This document shows, one piece after another, positions 45,645-55,844 of a stretch of DNA of 64,000 nucleotides; position 1 is the stretch's first letter; the number at the start of each line of letters is the position of its first letter. Source of the DNA: Rhodopseudomonas palustris. Lineage in GTDB: Bacteria > Pseudomonadota > Alphaproteobacteria > Rhizobiales > Xanthobacteraceae. Location of the stretch: NCBI RefSeq assembly GCF_003031265.1, contig NZ_CP019966.1, positions 4,983,501 through 5,047,500 of the forward strand, given 5' to 3'. The notes beneath the pieces are model-generated. The model was not told the origin of the DNA. It saw nothing but the letters and a program-made list of their open reading frames with translations, and made no database searches. The translations under genes and the position numbers were made by a program.

Positions 45645-46730
45645 TTACTCCGCGGCGCGGGCGACCTGGCCGATCTGCGGATCGAGCGCGCCGGACTTGT
45701 AGCGCTTGGCCATTTCCGCCATCGGGACGACCTTGATCTTCGAGGCATTGCCGGCGGTGCCGAACTGCTCGAAGCGCAGCTTGCAGATGTCGCGCATCGC
45801 ATCCATCGCGGGCTTCAGGAACTTGCGCGGATCGAACTCCGCCTTGTTCTGGGTCGCGACCTTGCGGAACACGCCGGTCATCGCCAGACGGCAATCGGTG
45901 TCGATGTTGACCTTGCGGACGCCGTGCTTGATGCCGCGGACGATTTCCTCGACCGGCACGCCGAAGGTCTGCGGCATCGCGCCGCCGAACTCGTTGAAGA
46001 TGTCCTGCAGATCCTGCGGCACCGACGACGAGCCGTGCATCACCAAATGGGTGTTCGGCAGGCGGCGGTGGATCTCTTCGACCACCTTCATGGCCAGCAC
46101 GTCGCCGTCCGGCTTGCGGCTGAACTTGTAGGCGCCGTGCGAGGTGCCCATCGCGATCGCCAGCGCGTCGACCTTGGTGGCGCGCACGAATTCGACAGCC
46201 TGGTCCGGATCGGTCAGCAGCTGCTCGCGGCTGACCTTGCCCTCGACGCCGTGGCCGTCTTCCTGCTCGCCGCCGCCGTGTTCCAGCGAACCGAGCACGC
46301 CGAGCTCACCTTCCACCGAAGCGCCGACCCAGTGCGCCATGTCGACGACGCGGCGGGTGATGTCGACGTTGTACTGATAGTCCGCGGCGGTCTTGGCGTC
46401 GGCCTTGAGCGAGCCGTCCATCATCACCGAGGTGAAGCCGTAGCGGATCGCGGTGGCGCAGGTGGCTTCGTCGTTGCCGTGGTCCTGATGCATGCAGAGC
46501 GGGATGTCCGGATACATCTCGGCCAGCGCGTCGATCATCTTCGCCAGCATGATGTCGTTGGCGTAGGAGCGGGCGCCGCGCGACGCCTGGATGATCACCG
46601 GCGCGTCGACCAGCGCCGCCGCCTCCATGATCGCGAGGCCCTGCTCCATGTTGTTGATGTTGAACGCGGGCACGCCGTAGCCGTGCTCGGCGGCGTGATC
46701 CAGCAATTGCCTCAGAGTGATACGCGCCAT
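45645..46730 (-). CDS. cbbA: CbbA, class II fructose/sedoheptulose bisphosphate aldolase
   Basis: A 361-residue class II aldolase. Metal-binding histidines fit [11 protein letters not shown], and the second motif is [24 protein letters not shown] is the conserved phosphate-binding region near the C-terminus. Calvin-cycle type, judged by context between cbbT and cbbM. It is 58 nt upstream of cbbM. Confidence 0.97.
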   Translation of the reverse strand: MARITLRQLLDHAAEHGYGVPAFNINNMEQGLAIMEAAALVDAPVIIQASRGARSYANDIMLAKMIDALAEMYPDIPLCMHQDHGNDEATCATAIRYGFTSVMMDGSLKADAKTAADYQYNVDITRRVVDMAHWVGASVEGELGVLGSLEHGGGEQEDGHGVEGKVSREQLLTDPDQAVEFVRATKVDALAIAMGTSHGAYKFSRKPDGDVLAMKVVEEIHRRLPNTHLVMHGSSSVPQDLQDIFNEFGGAMPQTFGVPVEEIVRGIKHGVRKVNIDTDCRLAMTGVFRKVATQNKAEFDPRKFLKPAMDAMRDICKLRFEQFGTAGNASKIKVVPMAEMAKRYKSGALDPQIGQVARAAE

Positions 46731-46789
46731 GATGTCTCCTCAAACTAACTGTGTGACGACAGGGTCGTCCTGATGTTCAAAAATCGGGC

Positions 46790-48805
46790 TCAGTGCTTGC
46801 CGCGGGCGATCGCGCCCTTGGCGGCGTCCACCACCGCGTCCGCGGTGATGCCGAACTTCTGGTACAGCACCGGCGCCGGCGCCGAGGCACCGAACCCGGT
46901 CATGCCGACGAACGCGCCGGTATCGCCGATCCAGCGGCGCCAATCGGTGTCGCGCGCCGCTTCGATGCCGACCCGCGGCGCGGTGCCGAGCACGCTGGCG
47001 CGGTAGGCGTCATCCTGTTCGGCGAACAGTTCGAAGCACGGGGCCGAAACCACCGCCGCCTTGATGCCTGCGGCTTCCAGCTTGCAGGCCGCATCCAGCG
47101 CCAGCGACACTTCCGAGCCGGTGGCGATCAGGGTGACGTCACGCTGGCCGGGATCGACCACGACGTAAGCGCCGCGCGCCACCGGGTTGCCGGAGACGGC
47201 GTTCGGGCGCGGCAGCGGCGGCAGGCCCTGGCGCGACAGCGCCAGCACCGACGGACGCGAGGTCTGCTTCAGCGCGCAGTCCCAGGCCTGCGCGGTTTCG
47301 ATCGCGTCGGCCGGGCGGAACACCAGGACGTTCGGGATCGCGCGCAGCGAGGGGACATGCTCGACCGGCTGATGGGTCGGACCGTCTTCGCCGAGCCCGA
47401 TCGAGTCGTGGGTCATCACGTGGATGACGCGCACGCCCATCAGCGCGGCGAGGCGGATCGCCGGACGGCTGTAGTCGGCGAACACCAGGAAGGTGCCGCC
47501 GAACGGCACGAAGCCGCCGTGCAGCGCGATGCCGTTCATCGCCGCCGCCATGCCGAATTCGCGGATGCCGTAGTGCAGGTAGGAGCCGCCGAACGCACCC
47601 GGCTTGACCGACGCGGTGCCCTTGGCATGGGTCAGGTTGGAGTGCGTCAGGTCGGCCGAGCCGCCGAGGATGTTCGGCGACGCCGGCACGATGGCGTCGA
47701 TGGTGAGCTGCGACGCCTGGCGGGTGGCGATGGTCGGCTTGTCGGCGTCGAACTTGGCGATCAGGCCCTGCAGCGCGCCTTCGTAGTCCGCCGACAGCTT
47801 GCCGGCGAGCGCATCGGTGAAGCCGGTACGGGTCGCGGCGTCAGCCGCGGCCAGCCGCTGATTCCAGGCCTCGTGCGCCGCCTTGCCGCGGCCGCCGGCT
47901 TCACGCCAGCGAGCCAGGATCCCTTCCGGAATCTCGAACGGCGGATACGGCCAGTTCAGCGCAGCGCGGGTCTTCTCGACCTCCTCGGCGCCGAGCGGAG
48001 CGCCGTGCGCCTTCTCGGTGCCGGCGACCTTCGGCGAGCCGAAGCCGATCGTGGTGCGGCAGGCGATCAGCGACGGACGGTCGCTGGTCTTGGCCTGCTC
48101 GATCGCGGCCGCGACCGCTTCCGGATCATGGCCGTCGACCCGGGTGGTGGCCCAGCCCGACGCGGCGAAGCGCGCGAGCTGATCGTCCGAGCACGACAGC
48201 GAGGTGTCGCCGTCGATCGAGATGTGGTTGTCGTCCCACAGCACGATCAGCTTGTTGAGCTTGAGATGCCCGGCCAGCGAGATCGCCTCGTGGCTGACGC
48301 CTTCCATCAGGCAGCCGTCACCGGCGATCACATACGTATAGTGATCGACCAGCGCGTCGCCGTAGCGCGCGTTCATCATGCGCTCGGCGAGCGCCATGCC
48401 GACCGAGGTCGCAAGACCCTGGCCGAGCGGGCCGGTGGTGGTCTCGACGCCCTGGGTGTGGCCGTATTCCGGATGGCCGGGGGTCTTCGAACCCCACTGC
48501 CGGAACGACTTGAGCTGATCTATCGTGACTTCCGGATAGCCGGTCAGATGCAGCAGCGCGTACAGCAGCATCGAGCCGTGGCCGGCCGACAGCACGAAGC
48601 GGTCGCGGTCCGCCCAATCGGGCGCGGTCGGATCGAACTTCAAGAAGCGGGTGAACAGCACCGTGGCGACGTCGGCCATGCCCATCGGCATGCCCGGGTG
48701 GCCTGACTTCGCCTTCTCGACACCGTCGATGGCGAGAAAGCGGATCGCATTCGCCATGTCGCGATGCGTGACCTTGTCGTGGATGTCGCGCGCGGGAACG
48801 TTCAA
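46790..48805 (-). CDS. cbbT: CbbT, transketolase (TTG start)
   Basis: A 671-residue transketolase. The thiamine-diphosphate region has [16 protein letters not shown] and [17 protein letters not shown] (GDG motif), and the second domain contains [21 protein letters not shown] at 48805 has GGGGAGG 5 nt upstream and gives a normal N-terminus ([19 protein letters not shown]); no ATG is as well placed. It recycles sugar phosphates in the Calvin cycle. Confidence 0.95.
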   Translation of the reverse strand: MNVPARDIHDKVTHRDMANAIRFLAIDGVEKAKSGHPGMPMGMADVATVLFTRFLKFDPTAPDWADRDRFVLSAGHGSMLLYALLHLTGYPEVTIDQLKSFRQWGSKTPGHPEYGHTQGVETTTGPLGQGLATSVGMALAERMMNARYGDALVDHYTYVIAGDGCLMEGVSHEAISLAGHLKLNKLIVLWDDNHISIDGDTSLSCSDDQLARFAASGWATTRVDGHDPEAVAAAIEQAKTSDRPSLIACRTTIGFGSPKVAGTEKAHGAPLGAEEVEKTRAALNWPYPPFEIPEGILARWREAGGRGKAAHEAWNQRLAAADAATRTGFTDALAGKLSADYEGALQGLIAKFDADKPTIATRQASQLTIDAIVPASPNILGGSADLTHSNLTHAKGTASVKPGAFGGSYLHYGIREFGMAAAMNGIALHGGFVPFGGTFLVFADYSRPAIRLAALMGVRVIHVMTHDSIGLGEDGPTHQPVEHVPSLRAIPNVLVFRPADAIETAQAWDCALKQTSRPSVLALSRQGLPPLPRPNAVSGNPVARGAYVVVDPGQRDVTLIATGSEVSLALDAACKLEAAGIKAAVVSAPCFELFAEQDDAYRASVLGTAPRVGIEAARDTDWRRWIGDTGAFVGMTGFGASAPAPVLYQKFGITADAVVDAAKGAIARGKH

Positions 48806-48836
48806 ACCGGCCTCCCCAGATTCCAAATGTTGGGCA

Positions 48837-49712
48837 TTACTTCATGCTTCGCTTGCGGTCGATCAGCTGCATGATCAACGGCGTCAGGATCAGCTGCATC
48901 GCCAGGTCGAGCTTGGCGCCGTGGATCACGATCGAGTTGGCGCGCGACATGAAGCTGCCTTGGATCATCGACAGCAGATACGCAAAGTCGATGCCGCGCG
49001 GGTTCTTGAAGCGGATCACCACCATCGATTCGTCGGCGGTGGGAATCCAACGCGCGATGAACGGGTTCGAGGTGTCGACGGTCGGCACCCGCTGGAAGTT
49101 GATATCGGTCTCGGCGAACTGCGGCACGATGTAGTGCACGTAGTCCGGCATACGGCGCAGGATGGTGTCGGTCACCGCCTCGGTCGAATAGCCGCGCGCC
49201 GCACGGTCGCGGTGCAGCTTCTGAATCCATTCGAGGTTGATCACCGGCACGACGCCGATCTTGAGGTCGGCGTGCTGCGCGACGTTGACCTTGTCGGTCA
49301 TCACCGCACCGTGCAGACCTTCGTAGAACAGCAGGTCGGAGTTCGCCGGCAGATCCTGCCACTGGGTGAAGTTGCCGGGCGGCACGCCGTGCAGCGCGGC
49401 TTCCTCGTCGTCGTGAACGTAGTGACGGGTGCGGCCGGTGCCGGTCTCGGCGTAGCTCTTGAAGGTCTGCTCCAGCTCCTCGAACAGGTTGGTCTCGGGG
49501 CTGAAATGGCTGAAGTGGCGGTTACCGCGCTCGGCCTCCTCGGCCATTTTGTTGCGCATGTCGACGCGATTGTAGCGGTGGAAGGCGTCGCCCTCGATGA
49601 ACGCGGCGTTGACGTTCTCGCGGCGGAAGATCTGCTCGAACGTCTTCTTCACGGAGGTGGTGCCGGCGCCGGAGGAGCCGGTGATGGAGATGATCGGATG
49701 CTTACGGGACAT
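48837..49712 (-). CDS. cbbP: CbbP, phosphoribulokinase
   Basis: A 291-residue bacterial-type phosphoribulokinase. The P-loop is [16 protein letters not shown], and [14 protein letters not shown] is the conserved substrate region. LLFYEGLHG is the Walker-B-like strand. It makes ribulose 1,5-bisphosphate for CbbM. It lies 37 nt after cbbF. The ATG at 49712 gives the normal length; its ribosome site is weak. Confidence 0.97.
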   Translation of the reverse strand: MSRKHPIISITGSSGAGTTSVKKTFEQIFRRENVNAAFIEGDAFHRYNRVDMRNKMAEEAERGNRHFSHFSPETNLFEELEQTFKSYAETGTGRTRHYVHDDEEAALHGVPPGNFTQWQDLPANSDLLFYEGLHGAVMTDKVNVAQHADLKIGVVPVINLEWIQKLHRDRAARGYSTEAVTDTILRRMPDYVHYIVPQFAETDINFQRVPTVDTSNPFIARWIPTADESMVVIRFKNPRGIDFAYLLSMIQGSFMSRANSIVIHGAKLDLAMQLILTPLIMQLIDRKRSMK

Positions 49713-49749
49713 GAGGAGGTACTTCCAATTCCAACCGGGGGAGACGACG

Positions 49750-50781
49750 TCAGACGCGGAACAGACCGCGGCGGGCGAACAGCGGCGCCGAGCGCGACGC
49801 GGCACTCGGATCGGTGTGCAGCAGTTCGATGCGCTTGACCTTGTCGATCGACCCCATGATCAGCGGCGAGCGCTGGTGGATCGTCTTGGCGGTGAGATCG
49901 AGCACCCGCTCGCGCCCGGTCGAGGCGGCGCCACCGGCCTGCTCCATCACGAACGACATCGGATGGGTTTCGTAGAGCAGCCGCAGCCGGCCATTGCCGT
50001 AGCCCGGACGGTTGTCGCCCGGATACAGGAAGACGCCGCCGCGGGTGAGGATCCGATACACTTCGGCCACCAGCGAGCCGATCCAGCGCATGTTGAAGTC
50101 CTTGGCGCGCGGACCGTCGGCACCGGCGATGCACTCGTCGACGAAGTCGCGGATCGGCTGCTCCCAATGGCGATGGTTGGAAGCGTTGATGGCGTATTCG
50201 GCGGTGTCGGCCGGCACGGTGACGCGCTGGCGGATCAGCCGGTACACCTTGGCCTTGCGGTCGAGCGTGAAGATGTCGACGCCGTTGCCGAGCGTCAGCA
50301 CCAGCGACGTCTGCGGCCCGTACACCACGAAGCCCGCCGCGATCTGGCAGGAGCCGGGGGCGGTGAACGGCTTCACGCCCGGCTGGTTCGGGATGATCGA
50401 GAAGATCGTCCCCACCGTCATGTTGGTGTCGATGTTGGACGAGCCGTCGAGCGGATCGTAGGCAATCGAGATCGGCGCGTTGGGATCGCCGTCGAGCAGG
50501 GTGTCGGACTCTTCCGACGCCAGCGCCGCGTAAGGCACATCCTTCAGCGCCTTGACGATGATTTCTTCGGCTTTGACGTCGAGATCCTTCTGCACGTCGC
50601 CGTCGGCATTGCTGCCGCCATGCGCCGCGCCGGTGATGCCGGCGAGAGCCCCCTGCCCGATCAGTTCGGAAATTTCGATCGACCCCGCGGCGATCGCGCC
50701 GACCGCGGCGGCGACGGCTTTCCGCTGCGGATCAACCGCATATGAATCCAAAAGAACTGAGAGCGTTTGGCCCTGATCCAT
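49750..50781 (-). CDS. cbbF: CbbF, fructose-1,6-/sedoheptulose-1,7-bisphosphatase
   Basis: A 343-residue class I FBPase. Metal-binding signatures are [11 protein letters not shown] and the earlier [30 protein letters not shown] holds the sugar-binding site. The ATG at 50781 has GGGGGAG upstream. First gene of the cbb operon. The regulator cbbR is not in this window. Confidence 0.96.
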   Translation of the reverse strand: MDQGQTLSVLLDSYAVDPQRKAVAAAVGAIAAGSIEISELIGQGALAGITGAAHGGSNADGDVQKDLDVKAEEIIVKALKDVPYAALASEESDTLLDGDPNAPISIAYDPLDGSSNIDTNMTVGTIFSIIPNQPGVKPFTAPGSCQIAAGFVVYGPQTSLVLTLGNGVDIFTLDRKAKVYRLIRQRVTVPADTAEYAINASNHRHWEQPIRDFVDECIAGADGPRAKDFNMRWIGSLVAEVYRILTRGGVFLYPGDNRPGYGNGRLRLLYETHPMSFVMEQAGGAASTGRERVLDLTAKTIHQRSPLIMGSIDKVKRIELLHTDPSAASRSAPLFARRGLFRV

Positions 50782-50876
50782 GATGACTCCCCCACAACGC
50801 AGCGCGGCCAATTGGCTCCGCGGGCTCCGTTGGGCGGAGCTTGTGAGCCGATCGATCACATAAGAGAAATTGCATT

Positions 50877-50898
50877 TTCCTTGGTACCACCAAAGGAA
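50877..50898. promoter_or_regulatory. Inverted repeat upstream of cbbF, possible regulator site
   Basis: TTCCTTGGTACCACCAAAGGAA is a near-perfect inverted repeat in an AT-rich stretch, about 96-117 nt before the cbbF start. It could be an operator for CbbR or another regulator. The remaining spacer to the esterase gene at 51253 shows no gene. Confidence 0.4.
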
Positions 50899-51252
50899 TT
50901 TTTATATGGAGCGCCGCCGCCCTGTATTTGCTTACCGGAAAACGGCGGCGCGGCGCGCATTCTGCACAATTAGTCGAAGGCCGCCGTGATTTAGATCAGA
51001 AGAGACGGCCCAAGATCGGGGTGATTTGGCCCCAATCGGTCGCAGAGTCGACACTCTTATACTTTAGCAGCGCAGCGTATCCACACCCTGCGGGTCTTTG
51101 CCGCTGCCGATCCGCATCCGCACGTTGCGGCGCAACCTCTCTTGAGCTGCCGGCGCAATTTTGGGACATAGGAAAGCTGAACCAAAACAGATGGTTGAGT
51201 GACCGGAGCGATGCCCGCGACGGCGCCGCCATCGTCGCAGGGGGGGATTCTT

Positions 51253-52002
51253 ATGAGTGAAGCGGTGATGGCCGGCGCGGAAGCGTTCGCGTTCGATGGC
51301 GGCAAGACCGGCGTCCTGCTGGTGCACGGTTTTACCGGCAGCCCGCAAAGCATGCGCTATCTCGGCGAGCGGCTCGGCGAGCGCGGCTATTCCATTCTCG
51401 GCCCGCGGCTGCCCGGACACGGCGTCTCGCCGGCCGCGATGGCCAAAACCACCGCCAATGACTGGGTCGACTGCGCCGAGGACGCGCTGCTCGAGCTGTC
51501 CGCCAAATGCGACAAGACCTTCGTGGCCGGACTGTCGATGGGCGGCACGCTGTCGCTGTATCTGGCCGCGTCACATCCGGACAAGGTCGCCGGCGTCGTT
51601 CCGATCAACGCCGCGGTGCAGATCGACTCGCCCGACCTTGCCGGGCTGGCCTACGCGCGCGGCCTGCCGGAATTCGTCCCGGGCATCGGCTCGGACATGG
51701 TCGACACCACCACCAAGGAGCTCGCCTACGACCAGGTCCCGGTGACCTGCGTCAAGCAGGTGATGGGGCTGGCCGCCACCGCCCGCGCGCTGCTGCCGAG
51801 GATCAAGTGCCCGACCTTGGTGATCAACTCGCGTGTCGACCACGTGCTGTCGCCAGCCAACGCGACCGTGATCGCCAACCACGTCGGCTCCAGCCGGATC
51901 GAAACGCTGTGGCTCGACAACTCCTACCACGTCGCGACGATCGACAACGACAAGGACCTGATCGCTTCCGCGATCGACAGCTTCGTGAAGCGCAATCTGT
52001 GA
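51253..52002 (+). CDS. Alpha/beta-hydrolase carboxylesterase
   Basis: A 249-residue esterase resembling bacterial Est30-type carboxylesterases. HGFTGSPQSM is the oxyanion region, the nucleophile Ser is in GLSMGG, Asp in RVDHVLSP, and the catalytic His in LDNSYHVATID. No signal peptide. ATG at 51253 with a G-rich ribosome site. It is a single gene between cbbF and the IclR gene. Substrate unknown. Confidence 0.9.
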   Translation: MSEAVMAGAEAFAFDGGKTGVLLVHGFTGSPQSMRYLGERLGERGYSILGPRLPGHGVSPAAMAKTTANDWVDCAEDALLELSAKCDKTFVAGLSMGGTLSLYLAASHPDKVAGVVPINAAVQIDSPDLAGLAYARGLPEFVPGIGSDMVDTTTKELAYDQVPVTCVKQVMGLAATARALLPRIKCPTLVINSRVDHVLSPANATVIANHVGSSRIETLWLDNSYHVATIDNDKDLIASAIDSFVKRNL

Positions 52003-52091
52003 TCCACCGCGGTAGCGGCGCATCTCGGCGCTGATCGCGCCGAACACCAGTCGCTCCGCTCGTCCTTGCGAGGAGCGGAGCGACGAGGCCC

Positions 52092-52847
52092 TTACTTCAT
52101 CCCGCCATGGCCGAGCGCCAGGCCGATGGTGCGGGCGGCTTCCATGACGTGGGCGGAGTATTCCTTGATCTGCTTGCGCTTGACGCGGATGTCCGGGCCG
52201 GACATCCCGATCGCGCCGATCAATTCGCCGGAGCGGCCGATGATGGCGCAGGCGCAGGCGGCGATGCCTTCGCGCCACTCGCCGTGCAGCACCGATGCGT
52301 ACCCCTGCGCCCGGATGGCGCGGATGTCCTCGCGCAGCTCTTCGATCGTGGTGCGGGTCGAATCCGTGTAGCGCTTCAGATGCGGGCGCAGGATTTCCAG
52401 ATAATCGTCCGGCATCTGTGCCAGCATCGCCTTGCCGGTCGCGACCGTGAACGCCGGCGCGCGCATGCCGACGCTGGTGTGGGCGCGGATGTGATGGGCG
52501 CTCTCGATCTTGTCGACGTACAGCACCTCGGTGCCATCGAGCACCGACAGATGCACCGTCTCGCCGGTGACCTCGGCCAGCGTGGTCATCGCCGGCCGCG
52601 CGATCCGAACCAGATCCATGCGCTGAATGACGTGATGGCCGAGCTCCCACAGCTTGGTGGTCAGCTCATAGGTGCTGTGCGGCGGGATCTGACGGACATA
52701 GCCTTGCGACTGCAAGGTCGCCAGCAGCCGGTGCACGTTGCTTTTGGTGAATTTGAGCTCGTTGGCGAGATCCGTGACGCCGCGCGGCTGATCGCTGAGC
52801 GCAAGGGTCTCGAGCAGTCGAAGTCCCTTGATGAAAGCTTTGTCCAT
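52092..52847 (-). CDS. IclR-family transcriptional regulator
   Basis: A 251-residue regulator. The N-terminal winged HTH is about 1-70 (KGLRLLETLALSDQPRGVTD, TKSNVHRLLATLQSQGYV) and the effector domain about 80-250 (SVGMRAPAFTVATGKAMLAQ, RAQGYASVLHGEWREGIAA). It lies at the end of an ABC-transporter operon on the same strand. It probably senses a substrate of the adjoining catabolic pathway and controls the divergent promoters at 57.0-57.2 kb. Confidence 0.94.
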   Translation of the reverse strand: MDKAFIKGLRLLETLALSDQPRGVTDLANELKFTKSNVHRLLATLQSQGYVRQIPPHSTYELTTKLWELGHHVIQRMDLVRIARPAMTTLAEVTGETVHLSVLDGTEVLYVDKIESAHHIRAHTSVGMRAPAFTVATGKAMLAQMPDDYLEILRPHLKRYTDSTRTTIEELREDIRAIRAQGYASVLHGEWREGIAACACAIIGRSGELIGAIGMSGPDIRVKRKQIKEYSAHVMEAARTIGLALGHGGMK

Positions 52848-52928
52848 TCAGGCGGCCGGGCAATATCTCTTTGTTGGAAATAACGACCGGCAGTCGTAAC
52901 TGCCGGTCGGAGTTTGCGAGACGCCGGC

Positions 52929-54017
52929 TTACTGGGCCAGCATCGCGTTCAGCTTTTCTTGTCCGTATTCTTCATTGGTGGAATTCCCCGCCGGCGACGG
53001 CGCACCCCAGAAGTCCGGGCTCCACTCGATCGCCTTGGCGACGTTGTCGGGATTGTTCGCCCAATACCGCGCGATGTTCTTATCCGTCGCCGCGTCGAAC
53101 ACGACCTTCGACGGCAATGCCACCGGGAAGGTGGAGGTCAGTTGCGCGGCGCGCTTCGGATCAAGACGCCACGACAGCAGCTTCAGAGCATTGTCGTAGT
53201 TCGGCGCGCCTTTTGGAATCGAGAAAAAGTCGTAATAGACGAAGCCCTGATTGAAGGTGAGATCGATCGGCGCGCCTTCCAGCGCCAGCTTGCTCATCGA
53301 GCCGGTGTAGGCGAGGCACATATCGGCTTCACCGTCGAGGATCAGCTGCGGCGGCTGCGCGGCGGTGGTCCACCACTTCACCACGTGCGGCTTGATCTCC
53401 TTCAGCTTCTTGAGCGCCCGATCCATGTCGATCGGATACAGTTTGTCTTTGGTGACGCCGTCGGCCATCAGCGCGGCTTCGAAGGTGAAGCGCGGCCACG
53501 CCGGCATGCAGCGGCGGCCGGGGAATTTCTTCACGTCCCAGAAGTCGGCCCAGGTCTGCGGAGCCTTGTCGCCTTTGAACTTGTCCTTGTTGTAGACGAG
53601 GCCGACGCCGATCACCTGCAGCGCGACGCCCTTCTTGCGCTTCAGATTGTCCGGCATCGCCGCGAGGGTCTTGTGCGCGGATTCCGACAGCTTCGAATAA
53701 TCGATGTCGGCCAGGCAGCAGTCGCCGAGCAGTTTGGTTTCCTGATCGAAGATGAAGGTCAGGTCCCACTGCGCCTTGCCGGCTTCGGCCTGGGCCTTGA
53801 TGCGCGGACCGCTGCGGGCTTCCTGCACGGTGACGACCTTGATGCCGGTTTCCTTCTCGAACGGGTCGTACATCACCTTGCGCAGCGCATCGCCGTAGCC
53901 GCCGCCCGGATCCTGCATGATGACGACATTGCTCTGGGCGGAGGCGGTCGCCGCTCCCAGGGCGATGAATGCCGCCGAGGCCAAGGCCGGCAGTCTGAAG
54001 CGTTTCAGTCCCAACAT
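52929..54017 (-). CDS. ABC transporter periplasmic binding protein (PotD/iron-type family)
   Basis: A 362-residue protein. The N-terminal LPALASAAFIALGAATASA is a signal peptide with a probable cut after ASA. The mature domain, IMQDPGGGYGDALRKVMYDPF, belongs to the extracellular solute-binding family with PotD and Fe3+ binders. It is followed by two permease halves in one gene and an ATPase. Its ligand is not readable; the adjoining catabolic genes suggest an organic substrate. Confidence 0.92.
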   Translation of the reverse strand: MLGLKRFRLPALASAAFIALGAATASAQSNVVIMQDPGGGYGDALRKVMYDPFEKETGIKVVTVQEARSGPRIKAQAEAGKAQWDLTFIFDQETKLLGDCCLADIDYSKLSESAHKTLAAMPDNLKRKKGVALQVIGVGLVYNKDKFKGDKAPQTWADFWDVKKFPGRRCMPAWPRFTFEAALMADGVTKDKLYPIDMDRALKKLKEIKPHVVKWWTTAAQPPQLILDGEADMCLAYTGSMSKLALEGAPIDLTFNQGFVYYDFFSIPKGAPNYDNALKLLSWRLDPKRAAQLTSTFPVALPSKVVFDAATDKNIARYWANNPDNVAKAIEWSPDFWGAPSPAGNSTNEEYGQEKLNAMLAQ

Positions 54018-54050
54018 CGTGCGTCTTCCTCGTGGTTTGATTGTTTGTCG

Positions 54051-55844
54051 TCAGCTCGCTTTTTGCGAGGTCGCAAGCACCGGCCGGGCGAGGAACAGCC
54101 CTCCCACGACCAGCAGAACTTCAAGCGTGGAGACCACCGCCAACACCGGATTGAGCCGGTAGTTGATGTCGCCCCACAGCATCAGCGGCAGCGTCTTGAG
54201 CTGTGCACTCGACAGGAACAGCGTCAGCACCAGTTCGTCGAACGAATGCAGGAAGGCGAAGAACGTCGCCGCCGCGAGGCCCGGCGCGATCGCCGGCAGC
54301 GTCACCAGCCGCAGCACGGTCAGCGATGAAGCACCATGCACCGCGGCCGCCTGTTCGAGCCGCTTGTCGACGCCCTGCAGCGCGGCCGCCAGGATCACCA
54401 CCACGATCGGCAGACCGCCGATGGCGTGGGCAGCGGCGAGGCCGAACACCGACCCGATCAGATCGAACTTCAGGAACAGGCTGTAAAGCGACAAGCCGAG
54501 CACCACCGGCGGCACGATGATCGGGCTGACCAGCAGCAGCATGATGGCCGACTTGCCGCGGATGTTGCCGCGGACGATGCCGAGCGCCGCGCTGGTGCCG
54601 AGCCCGACCGCGATCAAGGCCGAGACCGCCGCGATCAGCGCCGAAGTCCAGAACGCCCGCATCCAGTTGGTGTCGGAGAAGAACTGCTCGTACCAGCGCA
54701 GCGAGAAGCCCGGCGGCGGAAAGGTCAGATAGCTGGCGCTGCTGAACGAGATCACCATCACCACGACAATGGGGAGGATCAGCACGGCGACGACCACGCC
54801 GCCCATCAGTCGCACTGTCCAGGTGCCGACGCCGGCCGGCAGCATCCCGAGCAGCCGCAGTAGCGGCCAGCCGATCGTATCAGCAAGGCTGCTGCCGATG
54901 GTGCGGCGCGCCGGATCGTTCGCAGCGACATGCGTCGGGCTTGCAGGGGTGGATTCGGTCAGCTTGCGGCCGCCCCAGATGAACTCCAGGCCGAGGAAAC
55001 GGCCGGCGATCGCCACCACCGCCAGCGTGATCAGCAGCAGCACGACGCCGAGCGCCTGCAGGAAGCCTTCGGAGGTCACCGAATCCGCCTGCTGGGTGAT
55101 GTGCATGGCGAACATCTGGTCGCCGGGGCCGCCAAGCAGCGTCGGCGTGATGAAGAAGCCGATCGCCGCGACGAACACCAGCAGGAAGCCGGCGCCGATG
55201 CCGGGCAGCGTCAACGGCAGCAACACCCGCCAGAATACGGCGATCGGTCCGGCGCCGGAGGCGAGCGCAGCACGCGTCAGGCCGGGATCGAGCCGCGACA
55301 CGCTGGAATAGATCGTCAGCACCATCAGCGGCAGCAGCACCGCAGTCATGCCGAGCAGCACGGTGCCGCGATGAAACAGCAGCTGAACCGGCTCGCCCAG
55401 AACGCCGATCGCGACCAGCAGCTTGTTGACCGGGCCGGTACGGCCGAGCAGCACCATCCAGGCGTAGGTGCGGATCAGAATCGCGATGAAGTACGGCAGC
55501 ACGATCGCGGTCGCGATCAGCGCACGCGTCAGACCACGGGTGCGATGGATCAGCAGCGCGGTCGGATAGCCGAACAGCAGGCACAGGAACGCCACCGTGA
55601 CCGAGATCTGCATGGTCCGGACCAGCGATTCCCAATACAGCGGCACGGCGAAAACGCGCTGGAAGTAAGTCAGCCAGCTCGGGCCGCTGATGCTGATGCG
55701 GATCAGATCGATCAACGGCAGCAGATAGATGAAGCCCAAAAACGCGACCGCCGGCAGCAGCAGCAGCGCCGGGTTCTTCAGCTTCATCGCCAGACTGGAG
55801 GATGGCTGACGCCGCGGCTCGTCGGTCAGCGAGAGCGTTGTCAT
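54051..55844 (-). CDS. ABC transporter permease, two halves fused
   Basis: A 597-residue protein holding two binding-protein-dependent permease domains. The first is about 25-290, with the EAA-like loop ASGAGPIAVFWRVLLPLTLP. The second is about 330-590, with VHGASSLTVLRLVTLPAIAP. Usually these are two genes (potB/potC type); here they are fused by a loop of about 40 residues. Its ATG overlaps the ATPase stop by 4 nt. Confidence 0.92.
   Translation of the reverse strand: MTTLSLTDEPRRQPSSSLAMKLKNPALLLLPAVAFLGFIYLLPLIDLIRISISGPSWLTYFQRVFAVPLYWESLVRTMQISVTVAFLCLLFGYPTALLIHRTRGLTRALIATAIVLPYFIAILIRTYAWMVLLGRTGPVNKLLVAIGVLGEPVQLLFHRGTVLLGMTAVLLPLMVLTIYSSVSRLDPGLTRAALASGAGPIAVFWRVLLPLTLPGIGAGFLLVFVAAIGFFITPTLLGGPGDQMFAMHITQQADSVTSEGFLQALGVVLLLITLAVVAIAGRFLGLEFIWGGRKLTESTPASPTHVAANDPARRTIGSSLADTIGWPLLRLLGMLPAGVGTWTVRLMGGVVVAVLILPIVVVMVISFSSASYLTFPPPGFSLRWYEQFFSDTNWMRAFWTSALIAAVSALIAVGLGTSAALGIVRGNIRGKSAIMLLLVSPIIVPPVVLGLSLYSLFLKFDLIGSVFGLAAAHAIGGLPIVVVILAAALQGVDKRLEQAAAVHGASSLTVLRLVTLPAIAPGLAAATFFAFLHSFDELVLTLFLSSAQLKTLPLMLWGDINYRLNPVLAVVSTLEVLLVVGGLFLARPVLATSQKAS

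Noticed and set aside
46793..48706. A 637-codon plus-strand frame opposite cbbT
   Set aside because: An antisense shadow of transketolase; composition is Arg/Ala/Gly-rich without motifs.
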